A stretch of 46,195 nt of DNA from Comamonadaceae bacterium (lineage in GTDB: Bacteria; Pseudomonadota; Gammaproteobacteria; Burkholderiales; Burkholderiaceae_C), in contig CANJPU010000043.1 in NCBI GenBank assembly GCA_947476285.1, positions 1-46,195 of the forward strand, read 5' to 3'. Below are positions 16,074 to 24,277 of the stretch, piece by piece; positions within the stretch are counted from its first letter, which is position 1, and each line of letters starts with the position of its first letter. The translations under genes were made by a program, and so were the position numbers. The notes below the pieces were generated by a model, which made no database searches, was not told the origin of the DNA, and saw nothing but the letters and a program-made list of their open reading frames with translations.

Positions 16074-16979
16074 ATGAAAAACCTAAACGTTCTGAACATC
16101 GAGACTGCGTGCTGGATCGCTCGCCTGGGTAGCTTCACGGCCGCCGCCGAAAAGCTGCACACCTCGCAGCCTGCGGTGTCCGCCCGCATGCGCGAGCTGG
16201 AGACGGCGCTGGGCATCAAGTTGTTCATCCGCCAGGGCCGGGGCGTGGAACTGACGGTGCAGGGACGTGACTTCATCCGCACGGCCGAGCCGCTGATGCT
16301 CCAACTGGAGCATCTGTCCCAGTCGGCCCGAAGCGCTGAATCGGTGTCTGGCGTGGTGCGCATCGGGACTGGCAACATCTGCATGACCTGGCTGCCGGCC
16401 ATGATGATCTCCTTGAAGGCAGAGATGCCGCGCGTGACATACGAGGTGGAGATTGACCGTGCCGGCAAACTGCTGGGGCGGCTGGAGGCGCGCAAACTGG
16501 ACCTCGTCATGGTCTCCGGCCCGGTCGACAGCCATAAGTTCGACGCGCTGTCGCTGGGCTACGACCGCATGCTGTGGCTGTGCGCGCCCGGCCTGCTCGA
16601 TCGCTTGAACACGCAGGAGATGGCGACCCTTCTCAACACCACGCAACTGTGGTGCGTGCAGCGGGAATCCTTTTTCTGGAGCGACGCGCTCCAGGCATTG
16701 TCAGCCCGCGGCGCATCTCTGGAAAACGTCAATGCCATCAGCAACATGTCGGCCGCCATGCAGATGGCACTGGACGGCGCTGGCATAGGTCTGATCTCCG
16801 AAGCCATGGCGGGCGATGCTGTGGCGGCTGGCAGACTGGTCAGCGTACCCGGCCTGGAGCCGAGCGAGCCCGTGGCCTTGTCGGTAGTATGCGCAAAAGA
16901 CGATTCTCAGGCGCTTGTTGGCCGGATCATGGCGGCGGCTGTGCGCGCCAGCAGTTTCGTCAAGGCGCCGCACTGGTGA
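16074..16979 (+). CDS. LysR-type transcriptional regulator 2
   Basis: A 301-residue regulator. The DNA-binding domain reads NVLNIETACWIARLGSFTAA, then AEKLHTSQPAVSARMRELE and LGIKLFIRQGRGVELT. The effector domain begins near VSGVVRIGTGNICMTWLP. The ATG at 16074 is preceded by GCTAGG and begins the family homology; the frame open from 15759 runs through the divergent operon and is not real. Position suggests it controls the TfdA-like operon at 10591-15904, possibly also the tandem Bug genes downstream. Confidence 0.9.
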   Translation: MKNLNVLNIETACWIARLGSFTAAAEKLHTSQPAVSARMRELETALGIKLFIRQGRGVELTVQGRDFIRTAEPLMLQLEHLSQSARSAESVSGVVRIGTGNICMTWLPAMMISLKAEMPRVTYEVEIDRAGKLLGRLEARKLDLVMVSGPVDSHKFDALSLGYDRMLWLCAPGLLDRLNTQEMATLLNTTQLWCVQRESFFWSDALQALSARGASLENVNAISNMSAAMQMALDGAGIGLISEAMAGDAVAAGRLVSVPGLEPSEPVALSVVCAKDDSQALVGRIMAAAVRASSFVKAPHW

Positions 16980-17091
16980 AGGTCGGCCGGGATCGATTCG
17001 CTTGTGCTGCACGGCGGCCCGCTCTCGGCATGGACAAGGGGCCGCGCAACGATGCGGAAAACTTCAAACTCGCCGATCGGATGGATACTTC

Positions 17092-17146
17092 AGCCCAAAG
17101 TGCGACAGGTTCCGACAGCAGGTTCCCGGCACAGCAGGTTCCCGGC
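17092..17146. repeat. Degenerate MITE end plus 16-bp tandem duplication
   Basis: Bases 17092-17113 match the right end of the MITE-like element at 42402-42423 in 19 of 22 positions (core CCCAAAGTNCGACAGG). Directly after it, ACAGCAGGTTCCCGGC occurs twice in perfect tandem (17115-17130 and 17131-17146). The sequence to the left (from about 17040) has only weak likeness to the rest of the element. I read this as a decayed, half-deleted copy. Confidence 0.45.
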
Positions 17147-17245
17147 AGTTGTCCCAGCCCTTGGGTTCACCTACACTGTGCGCTGCGGATGAGGCCCCGG
17201 GCAGTTTCTCGCTCACTCACTCGTTCGATCTGATGGAGAACAGTG

Positions 17246-18301
17246 ATGCAAAACGACAAGCGGATTGGCCCACTTAGTTTCATTGAGCGCGGGCTAAGGG
17301 CTTTGCGCACTTTCACGCCCATTGCGCTGATTGCGATGGCCGCAATGCAGGTCGCGCCGCAGGCACATGCGCAGGCCTATCCAAGGCTAAAGCCTGTGAC
17401 CCTGATTGTTCCGTTCGCCGCCGGCAGCGCGACCGATGCGCTTGGCAGGGTACTGGCCGAAGGGCTGTCTACGGTGTTGGGGCAAAGAGTCATCGTCGAA
17501 AATCGCGTCGGTGCGGGCGGAGCAATTGCCTTCGCCGCACTCGCCAAGGCCGCACCCGACGGCTACACCATTGGCCTGGGCAGCACTTCCATCAACGTGC
17601 TTGCAGTGGCGCTTGAACTGAAGCTGCCCTACGACGTCGCTGCCGATTTCATTCCTGTTGCACTGCCAGCCGATCTACCCTTCGTGCTGGCGTCCACTGC
17701 GCGCCGGGCGCCGCGCAACATGAAGGAATTCGTTGCCTACGCAAAATCGAATCCCACCCAGTTTGTGACTGCCGGCCCGGGAACAGGAGCGCATCTGTTG
17801 GGCGCCGCGGTGCTGCATGCGGCGGGCGGCAAAGGCGATGCGGTCCACTACAAGGCGGCAGCGGCGGGCATTCCTGATTTGCTCGAAGGGCGGGTTGATT
17901 TCACCGTCGATGCGCCCACGATCATCACCTCGCACATCAAAGAGGGCAATCTGGTGGGCCTGGGCGTGTTCGCGAGTCGCCGGCTCTCGGCCCTTCCCGA
18001 CGTGCCGACGGTGGGAGAAGCATGGCCAGAGGCGCCCGAGTTCATGAAGCGCGCTTCGGTTTACATCATCACCGTGCCCGCGAAGACTCCGAGAGACATC
18101 GTCACCAAATTGAATGCCGACATGGCCCGGGCCGTCGCCGATCCGGCGGTCAAGGAGCGAATCGAGAAACTCGGCATGTTCACCCGCCAGCCAATGGATG
18201 TGGAGCAAGTGGCCGAAGTGCTGCGCCAATCAACCGACGCGTGGACGCAAGTGGTGCGCACCACTGGCATCCGCGACGCGATGAAGGCGACTTCAAACTA
18301 A
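17246..18301 (+). CDS. Bug-family solute-binding protein 3 (tandem pair, first)
   Basis: A 351-residue exported protein with an N-terminus extended by about 20 residues, then a signal segment ending PQAHAQ and the mature QAYPRLKPVTLIVPFAAGSA. Other blocks are GQRVIVENRVGAGG, APDGYTIGLGS, AVHYKAAAAGIPDLLEGRVD, LPDVPTVGEAWPE and VPAKTPRDIVTKL. GGAG 7 bases before ATG 17246 is better than the GTG at 17243. It is followed after 71 bp by a close paralogue with the same ending (KATSN). No TctA/TctB genes are near. Ligand unknown; the downstream racemase-superfamily gene hints at a dicarboxylate or malonate-like acid. Confidence 0.88.
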   Translation: MQNDKRIGPLSFIERGLRALRTFTPIALIAMAAMQVAPQAHAQAYPRLKPVTLIVPFAAGSATDALGRVLAEGLSTVLGQRVIVENRVGAGGAIAFAALAKAAPDGYTIGLGSTSINVLAVALELKLPYDVAADFIPVALPADLPFVLASTARRAPRNMKEFVAYAKSNPTQFVTAGPGTGAHLLGAAVLHAAGGKGDAVHYKAAAAGIPDLLEGRVDFTVDAPTIITSHIKEGNLVGLGVFASRRLSALPDVPTVGEAWPEAPEFMKRASVYIITVPAKTPRDIVTKLNADMARAVADPAVKERIEKLGMFTRQPMDVEQVAEVLRQSTDAWTQVVRTTGIRDAMKATSN

Positions 18302-18372
18302 CAGGTCCGACATGGAATCGCCGGCAACGGCGTTTCTTCCGAAAAAAAATCACCGCGCCGAGGAGAACGGTA

Positions 18373-19428
18373 ATGATGGATAGCATTTTTCTGAGCACGC
18401 GCAGGTTGAACTTGTCGCGAAACTCGTTGCGCAACTTCGCATGCAGCGCACTGATCGTATTGAGTGCGCTGCATTTCTCGTCGCCGGCACGCGCGCAAGC
18501 TTATCCGAGTCAAAAGCCGGTGACACTGATCGTGCCCTTCGCCGCCGGCAGCGCCACCGACGCGCTCGCCCGCGTGTTGGCCGATGGACTTTCGCAAACG
18601 CTCGGGCAAAAAGTCGTCGTGGAAAATCGCGGTGGCGCGGGGGGGATCATCGCCTTCGGTGCGCTAGCCAAGTCGGCGCCCGACGGCTACACCATTGCGC
18701 TAGGAAGCACCGCAGGCCTCAACGTGTTTGCGGTGGCGCTCGGACTTAAGTTGCCCTTCGATGTCGCAAATGATTTCATACCGGTGTCCTTGCCCGCCGA
18801 CCTGCCCTTCATCATGACGTCCACGGTGCGCCTTGCGCCGCGTAATCTGAGAGAGTTTGTCGCGTACGCAAAGATCAACCACACCCAATTCGTCACAGCG
18901 GGGCCTGGCACAGGCGGGCATCTTTTGGGCACTGCGGTGCTGCAAGCCGCAGGCGGCAAAGGCGATGCGGTGCATTACAAAGCGGCTGCGGCAGGCATTC
19001 CCGATTTGCTGGAGGGGCGAGTCGATTTCAGCATCGATGCGCCGACCGTTGTTACCTCGCATGTCAAGGACGGCCGGCTCATCGGCTTAGGCGTGTTCGC
19101 CAGCCGCCGCCTGCCCAACCTGCCTGATGTGCCGACCATTGGGGAAGCATGGCCGCAGGCGCCAGAGTTCATGAAGCGTGCCGCGTCCTATGTGATCAAC
19201 GTGCCCGCGAAAACACCAAAGGATGTCGTCACCCGATTGAACGTGGAGATCGCGCGGGCCGTGGCTGATCCAGTGGTCAGGGAAAAGATAGAAAGGCTCG
19301 GCATGTTCACCCGTGCCCCGATGGATGTCGATCAAGTGGCTGAAGTTCTTCGCCAGTCGGTGGATGCGTGGACCAAGGTTGTGCAAACTACCGGCATCGG
19401 CGAGGCGATGAAAGCCACCTCCAATTAA
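18373..19428 (+). CDS. Bug-family solute-binding protein 4 (tandem pair, second)
   Basis: A 351-residue paralogue of the preceding protein, roughly three quarters identical by eye in the mature part. Whole blocks are unchanged (KPVTLIVPFAAGSATDAL, AVHYKAAAAGIPDLLEGRVD, MKATSN). The signal peptides differ (here ending SSPARAQ). AGGAG 7 bases before ATG 18373 sets the start. A much longer open frame from 18022 overlaps the first copy and is a shadow. The pair looks like a tandem gene duplication with diverged leaders. Confidence 0.9.
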   Translation: MMDSIFLSTRRLNLSRNSLRNFACSALIVLSALHFSSPARAQAYPSQKPVTLIVPFAAGSATDALARVLADGLSQTLGQKVVVENRGGAGGIIAFGALAKSAPDGYTIALGSTAGLNVFAVALGLKLPFDVANDFIPVSLPADLPFIMTSTVRLAPRNLREFVAYAKINHTQFVTAGPGTGGHLLGTAVLQAAGGKGDAVHYKAAAAGIPDLLEGRVDFSIDAPTVVTSHVKDGRLIGLGVFASRRLPNLPDVPTIGEAWPQAPEFMKRAASYVINVPAKTPKDVVTRLNVEIARAVADPVVREKIERLGMFTRAPMDVDQVAEVLRQSVDAWTKVVQTTGIGEAMKATSN

Positions 19429-19460
19429 AAGGTTTGCCTAATTCCAGTCGCCTACATACA

Positions 19461-19602
19461 AATGGCACTTACTTAAGCAAACGATGTTTGTCATCCCGGC
19501 CTTCTGCCGGGATCCATGTCACCTTGGCCCACCTATCTGTCATAGTGAAGTGGATCCCGGATCGAGTCCGGGATGACAGGTTTCTTGGGAATTGACGGCT
19601 TA
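19461..19602. repeat. Dispersed repeat, copy 2, with two GTCATCCCGG-type hairpins
   Basis: The element starts AATGGCACTTACTTAAGC, the inverse of the end of copy 1 (270-288). It contains two hairpins (CCCGGCCTTCTGCCGGG at about 19496-19512 and CCCGGATCGAGTCCGGG at 19557-19573), each with its GTCATCCC or GGATGAC flank. It ends with the block shared with copy 1 (19546-19602). The GTCATCCCGG...CCGGGATGAC core is a widespread type of bacterial extragenic palindrome. It lies between Bug gene 4 and the next gene and could also act as a terminator or mRNA 3' end. Confidence 0.7.
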
Positions 19603-19678
19603 TTGATGTTTTCCTAATTCACTTGTCAGGCCCAGACCGTCAGATCAAATCACATCAAGTCACACCAAAGGAGATGCT

Positions 19679-20434
19679 ATGTCGAGTTGGAGAGCAAAGC
19701 TGGGATTCTTGATCCCGGCGGGGACGCCTACGGTTGAGATTGAGATGCCAGAGGTCTCGCCTCGCGGTGTTTCGGTTCACTTTTCCCGTATGACCGCCAG
19801 GGGCGCAGACGGCACCTTGAACGGCTTGGACGATCGCATCGCCAGCCAGATCAAGCACATAGATGAAACGGCCGGTCTGATGGCCTGCGTCAAGCCCAAT
19901 GTCATGGTGCTGGCCCACACCGCGACCTGCTACCAGCTAGGGCCTGACGGCGAAACATCGGTCTGCGCGCGCATCAAAGAACAAACCGGCATCCCCTTCA
20001 TCACCGTGTTGCAAAGCGCGGTGCTGGCGCTGCAAACCAAGGGCGTGCGCAAGGTGGCCTTGGGAACGCCGTACGACGAGCGGTGGACCATGAAAGCCAA
20101 GGCCGGCCTCGAGAGTTACGGCTTTGAAATTGTGAAGTTCGAGTGGCTGAAAAATGTCAGAAGCGTTTTCGATGAGCCGCCGGGGCGCGCCTACGGGCTG
20201 GGCCGGTCTGTCGATTGCCCGGAGGCTGACGCCGTTTTTCTCAGCGGTGTGGGCATGCCCACGGTGTCGGTGCTGGATGCGCTTGAACGCGATCTGGGCA
20301 AGCCGGTTATCTCCAGCGCCAGCGCAATGATGTGGAATGCCTTGCGTGTGGCCGGCGTGGAGCCTGTGGTTCCGGGTTACGGCAGTCTGCTGGCAGGCAA
20401 CCAAAGCGGGGGCAGTGGCAGGCCTGCGAATTGA
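19679..20434 (+). CDS. Asp/Glu-racemase superfamily protein (maleate isomerase/arylmalonate decarboxylase-like)
   Basis: A 251-residue cytoplasmic protein with the two-domain fold of maleate isomerases and arylmalonate decarboxylases: LGFLIPAGTPTVEIEMP at the start, TGIPFITVLQSAVLALQTKG, KVALGTPYDE, and DLGKPVISSASAMMWNALR with the ending VPGYGSLL. The catalytic Cys regions differ from the family. At the first site it reads LAHTATCY (Cys84). At the second, where Cys188 of arylmalonate decarboxylase lies (SCGG), it reads LSGVGMPT with Gly190. It may use another chemistry or a shifted Cys. It is 250 bp downstream of the tandem Bug genes and probably in the same pathway. Confidence 0.7.
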   Translation: MSSWRAKLGFLIPAGTPTVEIEMPEVSPRGVSVHFSRMTARGADGTLNGLDDRIASQIKHIDETAGLMACVKPNVMVLAHTATCYQLGPDGETSVCARIKEQTGIPFITVLQSAVLALQTKGVRKVALGTPYDERWTMKAKAGLESYGFEIVKFEWLKNVRSVFDEPPGRAYGLGRSVDCPEADAVFLSGVGMPTVSVLDALERDLGKPVISSASAMMWNALRVAGVEPVVPGYGSLLAGNQSGGSGRPAN

Positions 20435-20971
20435 TCAGGTATAAACCAGCGTTTGCTTGTAGGTGAGCAGCGGTTCGCGCTTTTCGTTGCGAAACCGCCG
20501 CTCGACCACCACGAAGATCATGGGTCCGCTCTTGCCCTGCTTCTGGAAGATGTCCACATAGCGGTTCACCACCGTTACTTGCTCGCCCGGTACCGCGTAC
20601 TTGAAGAACTCGACTTCCACGCCGGCGTTGAGCAATCGCTTCTGGGGAATCGGTATTTCCGGCAGCGCAAAGAGACCGATCGCTCCCTTGGTGCCATCGT
20701 AATCTGGATCTTCCCACGCCTTGTCCAGCGGATCGGGCGCGCCTGACACGCGCTGGAACATGTGCGTGGGGAAAAGAGGCGGCGCAACCACGCCAGCGTA
20801 GCGCGTGCCATGTGCATAGGCGTCATCCCAGAAAAGTGGATCGTCATCCATGGTGGCTTGGGACATGCGGCGGATGCTGCCGCGCTCCACCCGGTCGCAG
20901 GCAATTTGCTCTGGCGACTGGACGCCGATCAGGGCGCGCACTGCGTCCGTGATGTATTGTGTTTCAGACAT
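20435..20971 (-). CDS. FAS1-like/MaoC N-terminal-type dehydratase subunit
   Basis: A 178-residue hot-dog-fold protein of the FAS1-like dehydratase group, which pairs with a MaoC-type partner to hydrate enoyl-CoA thioesters. Visible are RGSIRRMSQATMDDDPLFWD, VVAPPLFPTHMF, KRLLNAGVEVEFFKYAVPGE and the closing strand ERRFRNEKREPLLTYKQTLV. At the hydratase motif it keeps Asp (D42-D43-D44) but has Phe47 where His is usual. AAGGAG 8 bases before ATG 20971 sets the start, overlapping the ligase end by 8 bases. It is the last gene of the long minus-strand cluster. Confidence 0.8.
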   Translation of the reverse strand: MSETQYITDAVRALIGVQSPEQIACDRVERGSIRRMSQATMDDDPLFWDDAYAHGTRYAGVVAPPLFPTHMFQRVSGAPDPLDKAWEDPDYDGTKGAIGLFALPEIPIPQKRLLNAGVEVEFFKYAVPGEQVTVVNRYVDIFQKQGKSGPMIFVVVERRFRNEKREPLLTYKQTLVYT

Positions 20972-22571
20972 CGACACTTCTCCTTGCGAGTTCCTTCACT
21001 TCCACGCGACGAATCTTGTTGTTACCCGTCATCGGAAAGCTTTCAACGATGCGCACATGGCGCGGCACCTTGTAGCTGGCGATTTGCGGTCGGCAAAATG
21101 ACACGATCTCGTCCTGCTGCACGTGGCATCCGGGCTTTAGCTGCACGAAGGCCATGCAAACTTCACCCAGACGCTGATCGGGCACGCCCACCACGCAGGC
21201 CTCGGCCACCTTCGCGTGGCGGCGCAGCAAATTTTCCACTTCGAGCGGCGAGAAGTTTTCACCGCCCACTCGTATGATGTCCTTGAGGCGGCCGTGAAAT
21301 CGCAGGTACCCTTGCGCATCCATGCTGCCAAGGTCGCCGCTATGAAACCAGCCGTTCGCATCAAAGGCGTCGCGCGTTTCCTCTGGCTTGTTGAAGTAGC
21401 CGCTCATGACATTCCAGCCGCGGATGCAGATATCGCCCTCCTCGCCCGGGCCGAGTAACGCACCTGAACCATGGCGGTCCTGGATGCACACCTCGATGCC
21501 GGGCAGGGGCTTGCCGACCGTGCCCGTGCGCAAGTCTTGCGGATCGTCCGGCACACAAATCGTGGAGCAGCCGGTGGTTTCGCTCAGGCCATAAAGGCTG
21601 CACACCTGGATACCAAGCGATGTGATGTTGGCCATGTCCACCGCCGTGCCAGTGGCCCATGCGCGCTGCAGGACGCTCAGGTCATAGCGGCCGACGAATT
21701 CCTCGCGTCTGGCGAAGTAGTCTTTGAAGAAATTGAAGCCGTGGTAAGCGGTGCAGCGATTGCGGCAGATCGTCTCCAGTACCGTTTCAAGCTCATACTT
21801 CTCCACCGAGTACACCGTGCATCCGTGCCCAAGCGGCGCGGTCAAGGCATGCATGGTGCCCGATACATGAAAATAAGGTGCCGGGCTGAAGAAGCGATCC
21901 TGCGGCGTCAACTTCTGCAGCAAGCCCACCTCATACCCAGTGCGCGCAAAGTTTTGTTGCGACAGCACCGCGCCCTTGGGAAAACCGGTGGTGCCGGAGG
22001 TGTACTGAATCAGAAAGGGCTGCGTCGGCCGCAGTGCCTGCCGCGCCCGCTCCAGTACCGCATCGGAGCTGCCCCGCCCTTGTTCTTGCAATTGCGCAAA
22101 ATCGATCAAGCCCGGTAGGGCTTGCCCTTGCGTGCTCACGCAGATGCAGGTTCTCAGGGCCGGCAGGCTCGGGCAGTGCCCGCTTGCGCGCAGGCCCGGG
22201 GCCACCTCGTCCAGCAGTTGCACAAAGTCGATGCCGGCAAAGCTGTCGTTCAAGATGAGGAACGACGCCTCGCATTGCGCGAGGATGTAGCGGGCTTCGT
22301 CGGCCTTGAAACGGGTGCTGAGCGGCACCAGCACCGCACCCATTTTGGCGGCGGCATAAAACGTGAGCAGCCATTCGATGCTATTGCCCATCCAGATTGC
22401 CACCCGATCCCCACTGCGCACGCCCGCGGCCAGCAAACCTTTGGCGAGGATGTCCGTCGATACTGACAGCTCGCCATAGGTGATGCGTCGCGCGCCGATG
22501 CACAGCGCATCCTTGTCCAAGAAGCGCGCGGCAACCGCGTCGAGCTGCTCGCCGACCAAGCCGTGGGCCAT
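20964..22571 (-). CDS. Acyl-CoA ligase (AMP-forming, ANL superfamily)
   Basis: A 535-residue adenylate-forming ligase that makes acyl-CoA from a carboxylic acid, ATP and CoA. The core motifs are in order: YTSGTTGFPKGA, CSLYGLSETTGCS, GWFHSGDLG, GRLKDIIRVGGENFSPLEVE and the C-terminal lysine loop MTGNNKIRRVEVK. No signal or membrane segment is seen. The ATG at 22571 shares one base with the stop of the upstream MaoC gene (TGATG), so the two are translationally coupled. The acid is unknown; an alcohol and an aldehyde dehydrogenase encoded upstream in the cluster could supply it. Confidence 0.92.
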   Translation of the reverse strand: MAHGLVGEQLDAVAARFLDKDALCIGARRITYGELSVSTDILAKGLLAAGVRSGDRVAIWMGNSIEWLLTFYAAAKMGAVLVPLSTRFKADEARYILAQCEASFLILNDSFAGIDFVQLLDEVAPGLRASGHCPSLPALRTCICVSTQGQALPGLIDFAQLQEQGRGSSDAVLERARQALRPTQPFLIQYTSGTTGFPKGAVLSQQNFARTGYEVGLLQKLTPQDRFFSPAPYFHVSGTMHALTAPLGHGCTVYSVEKYELETVLETICRNRCTAYHGFNFFKDYFARREEFVGRYDLSVLQRAWATGTAVDMANITSLGIQVCSLYGLSETTGCSTICVPDDPQDLRTGTVGKPLPGIEVCIQDRHGSGALLGPGEEGDICIRGWNVMSGYFNKPEETRDAFDANGWFHSGDLGSMDAQGYLRFHGRLKDIIRVGGENFSPLEVENLLRRHAKVAEACVVGVPDQRLGEVCMAFVQLKPGCHVQQDEIVSFCRPQIASYKVPRHVRIVESFPMTGNNKIRRVEVKELARRSVDV

Positions 22572-23047
22572 CACTGCGATTGCGGGGTGAACGGATAGGG
22601 CACCGGCTTGCCGCCGCGAACCGGCAGCACAGCGATCGCCTCACCCACGGTGGACTGCACACCACGCTGGTTCTCCAGCAAGATGGCGCACTCGACATGG
22701 CCGTGGTCGCCGAGCATGTATTTCTTGGTGACCTTGCCTCGCGCGGTGATGGTGTCGCCGGGCAGGTCTTTGTCGCGGAACTGGAACTTGATCTTCCAGA
22801 GCCAACCCTCCAGGCCCACCCAGTCCTTGATCATCTGCACCAGCACATGCTGCTTCCAGGAGCCATTGACCATCACGTCGGGGAGTCGTTCGTGGCCGAT
22901 GGCGAATGGTTGGTCGTAGTGGATGCGGTGCCAATTCTCGATGGCCGCGCTCCAGCGCATGATGTGCATGGTGCTCATCGGCCCCTTGGAAATCGGCGTG
23001 ATCTCGGTGCCGATTTCCACCTCGTCGAAATAGGTCTGTGGTTTCAT
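22571..23047 (-). CDS. MaoC-like acyl dehydratase subunit
   Basis: A 158-residue hot-dog protein. The hydratase region reads WSAAIENWHRIHYDQPFA: His43 is kept, but Asn38 stands where the usual catalytic Asp of the D-x-N-x-x-H type motif is found. LPDVMVNGSWKQHVLVQMIKDW and the strand LPGDTITARGKVT complete the fold. ATG 23047 follows a weak ribosome site (ACGGAAAAAG). It probably forms a heteromeric hydratase with the FAS1-like subunit encoded two genes downstream, which has the complementary residue pattern. Confidence 0.78.
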   Translation of the reverse strand: MKPQTYFDEVEIGTEITPISKGPMSTMHIMRWSAAIENWHRIHYDQPFAIGHERLPDVMVNGSWKQHVLVQMIKDWVGLEGWLWKIKFQFRDKDLPGDTITARGKVTKKYMLGDHGHVECAILLENQRGVQSTVGEAIAVLPVRGGKPVPYPFTPQSQ

Positions 23048-23057
23048 CTTTTTCCGT

Positions 23058-23276
23058 TCAGCATCGGCAGGAGAATGCGAAATCCTCGCCAAGGTAGCTG
23101 CCTTCCTGGGCGTTGCGTTGGGTGTTGCGTTGGGTGGGTGTAGGCATGCCAGCGACCGCCAGGCCATGCACGATGGTCACGGCCTTGGATGGATAGTCTT
23201 GGGCCAACGCGACTGGCGCCGACAGCAGAACGGCGCAAGCCGCCAAAGCGCCAAACAGGGGCGAGAACGATCTCAT
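23058..23276 (-). pseudogene. Truncated Bug-family gene (signal peptide and first strand only)
   Basis: Residues 1-25 are a good signal peptide (MRSFSPLFGALAACAVLLSA ...VALAQ), followed by DYPSKAVTIV, the standard first strand of a mature Bug protein. The homology then ends, replaced by a short unrelated tail running to 23058. About 290 residues are missing. Close to the break lies a perfect 12-bp tandem repeat, GTTGCGTTGGGT (23112-23123 and 23124-23135), which may mark the deletion join. The lost gene would have stood between the HMG-CoA-lyase-like gene and the MaoC gene. Confidence 0.75.
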
Positions 23277-23314
23277 GGCTTGTCTCCTTCGTGAATGTTC
23301 GAACCTTCGGCGCG

Positions 23315-24277
23315 TCAGGCGGCGGCCTGCAGCTTGCGCCGGTAGCCGGGAAGATCGCCGCCGCGCATCACTTTGCCGGGCAGGGGATGGCCCACGATGC
23401 GCTCAGCTTCGCGCGCGGCCTCGACCAGCTTGTCAAGGTCAACGCCGGTCTCAACGCCGATCTCCTGGCACAGGTGCACCAGGTCTTCGGTGACGATGTT
23501 GCCCGGTGCGTCCTTGAAGCCAGCGTAGGGGCAGCCGCCCAGGCCGGCCACCGCCGAGTCGAAATCGTCAACACCCATCTCCATCGCAGCGAAGGCGTTG
23601 GCAAGACCCAGGCCGCGGGTGTCGTGCAGGTGCAGGTTGATCTTGTACTCGGGCCACTTGTCCTGAACCATGCCCACCAAACGACGGATCGAGAGCGGAT
23701 TGGCCCAGCCCATGGTGTCGGCCAGCTGGATCAGCTCGATCGGCAGGTCATGCTGGCGCGCCACGGTGACCAATCGGTCGATCAGGGAGACCACCAACTC
23801 GGGCGCGATGTCGCCCTGGTAGTTGCAACCGAAGGCCGACATCACACCGATCTCGCTGATCTTGACGTTCCATTCGCGCGCGGCGTCTATGCGCTCCTGG
23901 GCCTCGGCCAGCGTTTCCTCCAGCGTGCGGTTGGTGTTCTTCTTGGAAAAAGTCTCGCTGGCCGTGATGCTCAGCTTGCCCAGGACGGTGAGCTTGTTGG
24001 TCTTGAGGGCACGCACCATGCCCTGGCTGTTGAGGTAAATGCCGGTGTAGACGGTGCCAGGATGCGTCTTGATGCCGGCCACCACCTCGGTCGCATCGGC
24101 CATCTGCGGCACCCACTTGGGGCTCACGAAGGAGGTGACTTCGATCTCGGGGAAGTTGCACTCCGACAGCATGTCAACCAGACGGATCTTGTCGGCCGTG
24201 GCCACTGGGTTCTTCTCGATCTGCATGCCCTCGCGCGGGCCGACCTCGTGGATGGCGATCCTCTTGGGTAGTGCCAT
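23315..24277 (-). CDS. Hydroxymethylglutaryl-CoA lyase-like protein
   Basis: A 320-residue TIM-barrel lyase of the HMG-CoA lyase/DRE-TIM family, which cleaves 3-hydroxy-3-methylglutaryl-CoA-type or citramalyl-like thioesters. It begins ALPKRIAIHEVGPREGMQ. The R15-E16 pair stands where HMG-CoA lyases have Arg-Asp. INLHLHDTRGLGLAN supplies the metal-binding His pair, and GLGGCPYAGFKDAPGNIVTE holds the signature Cys249. AGGAG 6 bases before ATG 24277 sets the start. In this cluster it would do the C-C cleavage after CoA activation and hydration. The Asp-to-Glu change may mean a different substrate. Confidence 0.85.
   Translation of the reverse strand: MALPKRIAIHEVGPREGMQIEKNPVATADKIRLVDMLSECNFPEIEVTSFVSPKWVPQMADATEVVAGIKTHPGTVYTGIYLNSQGMVRALKTNKLTVLGKLSITASETFSKKNTNRTLEETLAEAQERIDAAREWNVKISEIGVMSAFGCNYQGDIAPELVVSLIDRLVTVARQHDLPIELIQLADTMGWANPLSIRRLVGMVQDKWPEYKINLHLHDTRGLGLANAFAAMEMGVDDFDSAVAGLGGCPYAGFKDAPGNIVTEDLVHLCQEIGVETGVDLDKLVEAAREAERIVGHPLPGKVMRGGDLPGYRRKLQAAA

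Noticed and set aside
18022..18372. N-terminal extension of the second tandem Bug gene
   Set aside because: It overlaps the first Bug gene in another frame, and a strong ribosome site marks ATG 18373.
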